Shown here piece by piece: positions 60,214 to 64,000 of a DNA stretch of 64,000 nucleotides. This DNA is from Clostridiales bacterium (GTDB taxonomy: Bacteria; Bacillota; Clostridia; Saccharofermentanales; Saccharofermentanaceae), in assembly GCA_017940895.1 (NCBI GenBank), contig JAGAXM010000002.1, positions 1 to 64,000 on the forward strand, given 5' to 3'. Under the pieces are notes generated by a model that did no database searches, was not told the DNA's origin, and saw only the letters and a list, made by a program, of their open reading frames with translations. The number at the start of each line of letters is the position of its first letter. Position 1 is the first letter of the stretch. Position numbers and translations under genes: made by a program.

Positions 60214-61725
60214 ATGAAATTTTGGGTTGGTGCGGTTGTGCCTGCCGGAATTCAGGCAACATTTATGGTACCCGCGATATTGATCGCTGTAGCAGTTATC
60301 CTGCTTATCATCATTATCGCAACGAGCTATGTAAAGGCTCCGCCGAACAAGGCGTACATCATCACGGGACTTAAGAAGAAGCCTAAGATCCTCATCGGTA
60401 AAGCAGGTCTGAAGCTCCCGTTCCTTGAGAGAAAAGACGAGCTTCTCATCGAGCAGATCTCTATCGATATCAAGACGGGTGACTTCGTTCCTACAGCAGA
60501 CTTCATCGGCGTCAACATCGACGCAGTAGCGAAGGTCCAGATCAGGACCGACGAAGAGGGCATCAAGCTCGCGATGAAGAACTTCCTCAACATGAGGAGC
60601 GAGCAGATCAATGCTCAGCTCGTAGACTCGCTGCAGGGCAACATGCGTGAAATCATCGGTACCATTACACTTAAGGAGCTTTGCAACGACAGAAAGTCCT
60701 TCGGTGATCAGGTACAGGAGAAGGCGCAGGTAGACATGAACAATCTGGGTATCCAGATCATCTCCTGCAACATCCAGCATGTAGAAGATAAGAACGATCT
60801 TATTACAGCGCTTGGTCAGGACAACATGGCTACGATCCAGAAGACAGCATCCATCGCTAAGGCGAATGCCGAGAGGGACGTAGCGATCGCTCAGGCAGAG
60901 GCAGCAAAGGAAGCCAACGATGCGAAGGTTTCTTCCGAGACAGAGATCGCGATCAAGCAGAACGAACTGTCGATCAAGAGATCCGAGCTTCAGGTTATCC
61001 AGGATACAAAGCAGGCTGAAGCAGACGCCGCTTACAAGATCCAGGAGCAGGCTCAGAGAAAGTCTATCGAGGTAGCAAACTCCGAAGCTGATATTGCAAA
61101 GCAGGAGAAAGAGATCGAGCTGAAGATGAAGGAAGCTCAGGTCCGTGAGCAGGCTCTCGACGCAGAGATCAAGAAGCAGGCGGACGCAGAGCGTTACCGT
61201 CAGCAGCAGATGGCTGAAGTTGAGCTGTTCAAGAGACAGAAAGAGGCTGAGGCCCGCAAGTATGAGCTTGCACAGCAGGCTGAAGCTAAGAAGATCCAGG
61301 CTGAAGCAGACCTCATCGCGATGCAGAAGGAAGCCGAAGGTATCCGTGCCAAGGGTGAAGCAGAAGCTGATGCGATCCGCGCAAAAGCAGAAGCAGAGGC
61401 TATCGGTATCGATAAGAAGGCTGAGGCAATGCAGAAGTACGGCGAGGCGGCTGTCATCGAGATGCTCTGTAAGATGTATCCTCTCGTAGCCGAGGCTATC
61501 GCAAAGCCTCTGGCAAACATCGATTCCATTACGATGTATGGCGAGGGCAATACAGCCAAGATGACAGAGGACATCACAAAGTCCTTCAAGCAGACGATCG
61601 ACGGTATCGGCGACAGCCTCGGAATCGATCTTTCATCCGTGATCGGATCCTTCGCAGGCACAAAGCTTGCAGGTACACCGGGACTCGGACTGAAGGCAGA
61701 AGCAAACAATAACGCAGAGGGCTGA
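60214..61725 (+). CDS. Flotillin-like SPFH protein
   Basis: 503 residues. An N-terminal membrane segment (PAILIAVAVILLIIIIATSY, ~20-40), a Band 7 domain (about 42-215), then a very long Ala/Glu/Lys coiled coil (about 215-440) with AEADAIRAKAEAEAIG and a flotillin-type C-terminus (EMLCKMYPLVAEAIAKPL). This is the FloT/YuaG layout. It organises membrane microdomains and affects secretion and signalling complexes. GGAGAAAG precedes the start and a terminator follows. No NfeD-like partner is adjacent. Confidence 0.93.
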   Translation: MKFWVGAVVPAGIQATFMVPAILIAVAVILLIIIIATSYVKAPPNKAYIITGLKKKPKILIGKAGLKLPFLERKDELLIEQISIDIKTGDFVPTADFIGVNIDAVAKVQIRTDEEGIKLAMKNFLNMRSEQINAQLVDSLQGNMREIIGTITLKELCNDRKSFGDQVQEKAQVDMNNLGIQIISCNIQHVEDKNDLITALGQDNMATIQKTASIAKANAERDVAIAQAEAAKEANDAKVSSETEIAIKQNELSIKRSELQVIQDTKQAEADAAYKIQEQAQRKSIEVANSEADIAKQEKEIELKMKEAQVREQALDAEIKKQADAERYRQQQMAEVELFKRQKEAEARKYELAQQAEAKKIQAEADLIAMQKEAEGIRAKGEAEADAIRAKAEAEAIGIDKKAEAMQKYGEAAVIEMLCKMYPLVAEAIAKPLANIDSITMYGEGNTAKMTEDITKSFKQTIDGIGDSLGIDLSSVIGSFAGTKLAGTPGLGLKAEANNNAEG

Positions 61726-61779
61726 AAAAACAAACTAAACATAAGTACCTCTTGAATAAGGGCCCTCATAAACACACTT

Positions 61780-61813
61780 GCGGCAGATCGGAAACGGTCT
61801 GCCGCTCTTCTTT
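61780..61813 (+). terminator. Terminator after the flotillin-like gene
   Basis: GCGGCAGA, 10-base loop, TCTGCCGC, then TCTTCTTT. Confidence 0.75.
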
Positions 61814-61903
61814 AGGGGGAAATTCCAGAAAACGTTCCCGAAAAAGTGAGTTTCAAAGCGAAAATCCTGGAATTTTTGTAGACAGGGGAAGAAACATGTA
61901 GTA

Positions 61904-61933
61904 ACCTGTTATTGAACGCGTTCAATAACAGGT
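61904..61933. promoter_or_regulatory. Perfect 30-bp palindrome, TetR operator
   Basis: Arms ACCTGTTATTGAACG and CGTTCAATAACAGGT meet without a spacer. The palindrome ends five bases before the tetR start codon and includes its ribosome site (AGGTG), so binding would block both transcription and translation initiation. Confidence 0.8.
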
Positions 61934-61938
61934 GTTTT

Positions 61939-62517
61939 ATGAAAAAAGACGAGAAATTACAACTTACCAAAGATAAGCTTCTTGATGCTACATATGAGCT
62001 TATGGAGGCTTCTGAGGACCCGCTCGCGGTAACTTCGAGGCAGATCGCGGCGAAGGCTGACGTGAAGCCCGCCATGATCAACTACTGTTTCGGCTCCCGC
62101 GAGAACCTTATCTACCAGACTTTCCAAAGCAGGTACATGAATTTCCTCGGGAATAAGGATGTGGAGCAGATAATCAACTCGGACCTGCCCCCGAAGGAGG
62201 TCCTGAAGAAGCTTCATTACGCCGTAGCCGAGTGTCTCGTGCAGAACCACAAGTTCACGCAGGCGATAACGGGTTTTGTCTTGTTTAAAAGGGACTTGGG
62301 GCAGGAATCTTTCAGTTTTAACTATGTTAAAAAACACTATAACGGCCGTAAAACGGACGCTGAGTGCAGGCTCATCGCTTACGAGATGTCGACCATGATG
62401 CAGCTCATAATCTACCGTAAAGAAGACCTGAAACGCGACTTCGGGATCGACCTGGATGACCCCGAGCAGCTTAAGCACTACATCGACATGAGGATCGACC
62501 TCTTACTCGGCTTATGA
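61939..62517 (+). CDS. TetR-family transcriptional regulator
   Basis: 192 residues from the ATG at 61939; an in-frame TTG at 61912 lies inside the palindrome and is unlikely. The N-terminal HTH is TSRQIAAKADVKPAMINYCF (about 34-53), followed by a ligand-binding helical domain of normal size. It overlaps the next gene by four bases (ATGA), so it probably controls that gene and itself through the palindrome. Confidence 0.9.
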   Translation: MKKDEKLQLTKDKLLDATYELMEASEDPLAVTSRQIAAKADVKPAMINYCFGSRENLIYQTFQSRYMNFLGNKDVEQIINSDLPPKEVLKKLHYAVAECLVQNHKFTQAITGFVLFKRDLGQESFSFNYVKKHYNGRKTDAECRLIAYEMSTMMQLIIYRKEDLKRDFGIDLDDPEQLKHYIDMRIDLLLGL

Positions 62518-64000
62518 TCTACCCGCTTACCAACATACCTGAAGAGAAGCTTCATTACGCAGGCGGCAAGGCGCGCTCCCTGTCATATATGCTCACGCAC
62601 ACGAAGATAAGGATTCCCGAGGGGTACGTACTGCCCGCGGGCGAAAGCTTTGAGACTTCGGATCTGGCGCAGCTCTCGAAGGGTTATACCTATGCGGTGC
62701 GTTCCTCCGCGATAAGCGAAGACGGCGAGAATGCGTCTTTTGCGGGGCAGTATGAGACCGTGACGGACGTAAAGTTCGAGGACATCCCCGAAGCGATCAA
62801 GACTGTTCAGGCTTCTGCACGCAATGAGCGTGTTAAGGCGTATGCAGACTCTTCTGAGGGTGTTGGCGTGGTAATTCAGAGGTTTGTAAAGCCGGAGTTT
62901 GCCGGCGTTGTGTTCACTTCGGATGTGATTACAGGACGGGATGAGGAGCTGGTCGGAAACTACGTGCGCGGCGAGGGTGAGCAGCTCGTGTCGGGCGCAG
63001 CAAATGCCGAAGAATTCAGGATAAATGCTATAAAGTTTGCGTATAACGGTCCTTCGGAGTTCGCGAAGTACGCGAAAAAGCTCGGAAAGTACTGCACTGA
63101 GATCAGAAGGTTATACGGAATGCCTATGGATATAGAGTGGGCGGTAAGCGAAGGCAAGGTTTACATCCTGCAGGCGCGCCCGATCACGACTTTAAGAAGG
63201 CTTGTTCCCGAGACTTATGAGGTCAACGGCACGAAGTCGGGGTATAAGCTTCTTACAAGGACAAATGTGGGCGAGATCTTTATGAAACCGGTCTCTCCCA
63301 TGACCTTCAGCGTGCTCGAGAAGATCAACAATATGCTGGGGCTGCCCGACTGGCTTGATAATATCAACGGACAGGCGTACATGAACATCTCCGTGATGTG
63401 CTCAATAGCTGTCGCGTTCGGGAAGACCCGCGAGGAGGCGTTCGAGGCGATGAAGGAGCTCGCGGGCAACGTCCCCGAGGGGATAGAAGTACCGATCTCG
63501 CCGTTCGATAAGAAGGCTTTCTGGGGCAGGATGAAGGTGCTGTTCTTCCCGAAGGAGAAGTGCAGGCTCAGTAAGAAGCAGAAGCGCGAAATGGTGCGCG
63601 ACCTGCCTGATATCGCAAGGGCGAAGATAGAGCAGATAAGAAAAGTTCAGAGCAATGAGGAGCTTCTGGGGCTTTGGGACAACGAGCTTCTGCCGCAGGT
63701 AAAGGACTGTTTTGCCTCTATCCTCGGGGTGTGCGGAACGCAGATGGTGCCGCTGTTCGGGACACGTAAGAAGATCGCGAAGGTTGCGGGTGAGCAGATG
63801 GCAGACCGCCTGTGCGGCGGGTGTTTGGGCGTGGTCGAGAGCATGAAGCCGATGCTTCTGATCGATGATGTGATCGCGGGCAGGCTCAGTAAGGAAGAGT
63901 ATGTGAAGATTTGCGGGCACAGAAGCCCGTCCGAGATGGAGCTGATGACGCCGAGACCCTATGAGGATCAGGCGTTTCCGGACAATGTGATAGAGGAAAG
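62514..64000 (+). CDS. PEP-synthase/rifampin-phosphotransferase-like protein, cut by window end
   Basis: The frame is open from ATG 62514 to the right edge, about 495 residues seen. The N-terminal PEP/pyruvate-binding ATP-grasp domain shows GGKARSLSYML, VRSSAISEDGENASFAGQYE, GVVIQRFVKPEFAGVVFT and VYILQARPITTLRRL. A helical region follows with MNISVMCSIAVAFGK. This order occurs in phosphoenolpyruvate synthase and in rifampin phosphotransferase (Rph). The phosphohistidine domain, which would decide activity, lies outside the window. Control by the coupled TetR gene suggests an inducible, perhaps drug-related function. Confidence 0.85.
   Translation, partial: MIYPLTNIPEEKLHYAGGKARSLSYMLTHTKIRIPEGYVLPAGESFETSDLAQLSKGYTYAVRSSAISEDGENASFAGQYETVTDVKFEDIPEAIKTVQASARNERVKAYADSSEGVGVVIQRFVKPEFAGVVFTSDVITGRDEELVGNYVRGEGEQLVSGAANAEEFRINAIKFAYNGPSEFAKYAKKLGKYCTEIRRLYGMPMDIEWAVSEGKVYILQARPITTLRRLVPETYEVNGTKSGYKLLTRTNVGEIFMKPVSPMTFSVLEKINNMLGLPDWLDNINGQAYMNISVMCSIAVAFGKTREEAFEAMKELAGNVPEGIEVPISPFDKKAFWGRMKVLFFPKEKCRLSKKQKREMVRDLPDIARAKIEQIRKVQSNEELLGLWDNELLPQVKDCFASILGVCGTQMVPLFGTRKKIAKVAGEQMADRLCGGCLGVVESMKPMLLIDDVIAGRLSKEEYVKICGHRSPSEMELMTPRPYEDQAFPDNVIEE

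Overview
The window looks like the chromosome of an anaerobic, fermentative Clostridia-type Bacillota. The reasons are strong AGGAGG-type ribosome sites, a highly expressed-looking pyruvate formate-lyase and its activase, ECF-type vitamin transporters, a BirA/BioY biotin circuit, long secreted InlB/BspA-like proteins with DUF4214 tails, and typical Firmicutes mobile DNA. Genus and species cannot be read from the sequence.

Layout. 1-1215: end of a small redox cluster (carboxymuconolactone decarboxylase/cupin protein, flavodoxin). 1309-5567: decayed serine-recombinase element inserted in the 3' end of rlmD/rumA. It is bounded by a 27-bp near-perfect direct repeat and has supplied rlmD with a new C-terminus. 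Inside it lies a 2.1-kb cassette (DUF4236 protein plus zinc-ribbon membrane protein) bounded by 59-bp inverted repeats. 7011-24471: ordinary chromosome with a nine-repeat InlB-like surface protein, a class A PBP, pflB-pflA, a HAD phosphatase, a YczE-like membrane protein, an ABC-2 exporter with its own DesK/NarL-type two-component system (LnrLMN/LnrJK-like layout), a GH16 lipoprotein and an ion permease.

24551-43909: tRNA-Ser(GCT) followed by a 19.3-kb integrative mobilizable element. It ends in a tyrosine integrase gene, and a 16-bp copy of the tRNA 3' end marks the far boundary. The backbone (helix-turn-helix replication-type protein, MobC-like protein, relaxase, excisionase, integrase) lies at 39.9-43.8 kb, behind a candidate oriT and two copies of a structured non-coding region. 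The cargo is an ECF vitamin transporter with a truncated MocR regulator and an 11-kb single-strand cluster. That cluster holds two MATE transporters fused to RsbW-like GHKL domains, a third MATE protein, a membrane SpoIIE/PP2C phosphatase, a protein-tyrosine phosphatase, an APH-like kinase, an FGGY kinase, a HAD-IB phosphatase and a GNAT acetyltransferase. I regard this cluster as the best candidate for an undescribed system: a signalling-controlled membrane transport pathway.

43910-64000: chromosome again. It holds a HAD lipoprotein, small membrane peptides, a DUF4003 protein, an HSL-family esterase, bioY/birA with a clear BirA operator, a methyltransferase, two SPFH proteins (prohibitin-like and flotillin-like), a C39-like peptidase with a probable frameshift in its signal region, a tiny type IV pilin-like peptide, a BspA/DUF6273/DUF4214 secreted protein, a GGDEF protein, a DUF6020-like membrane protein, and a TetR regulator overlapping a PEP-synthase/rifampin-phosphotransferase-like gene cut by the window end. 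The HAD lipoprotein and the pilin-like peptide share a structured leader motif.
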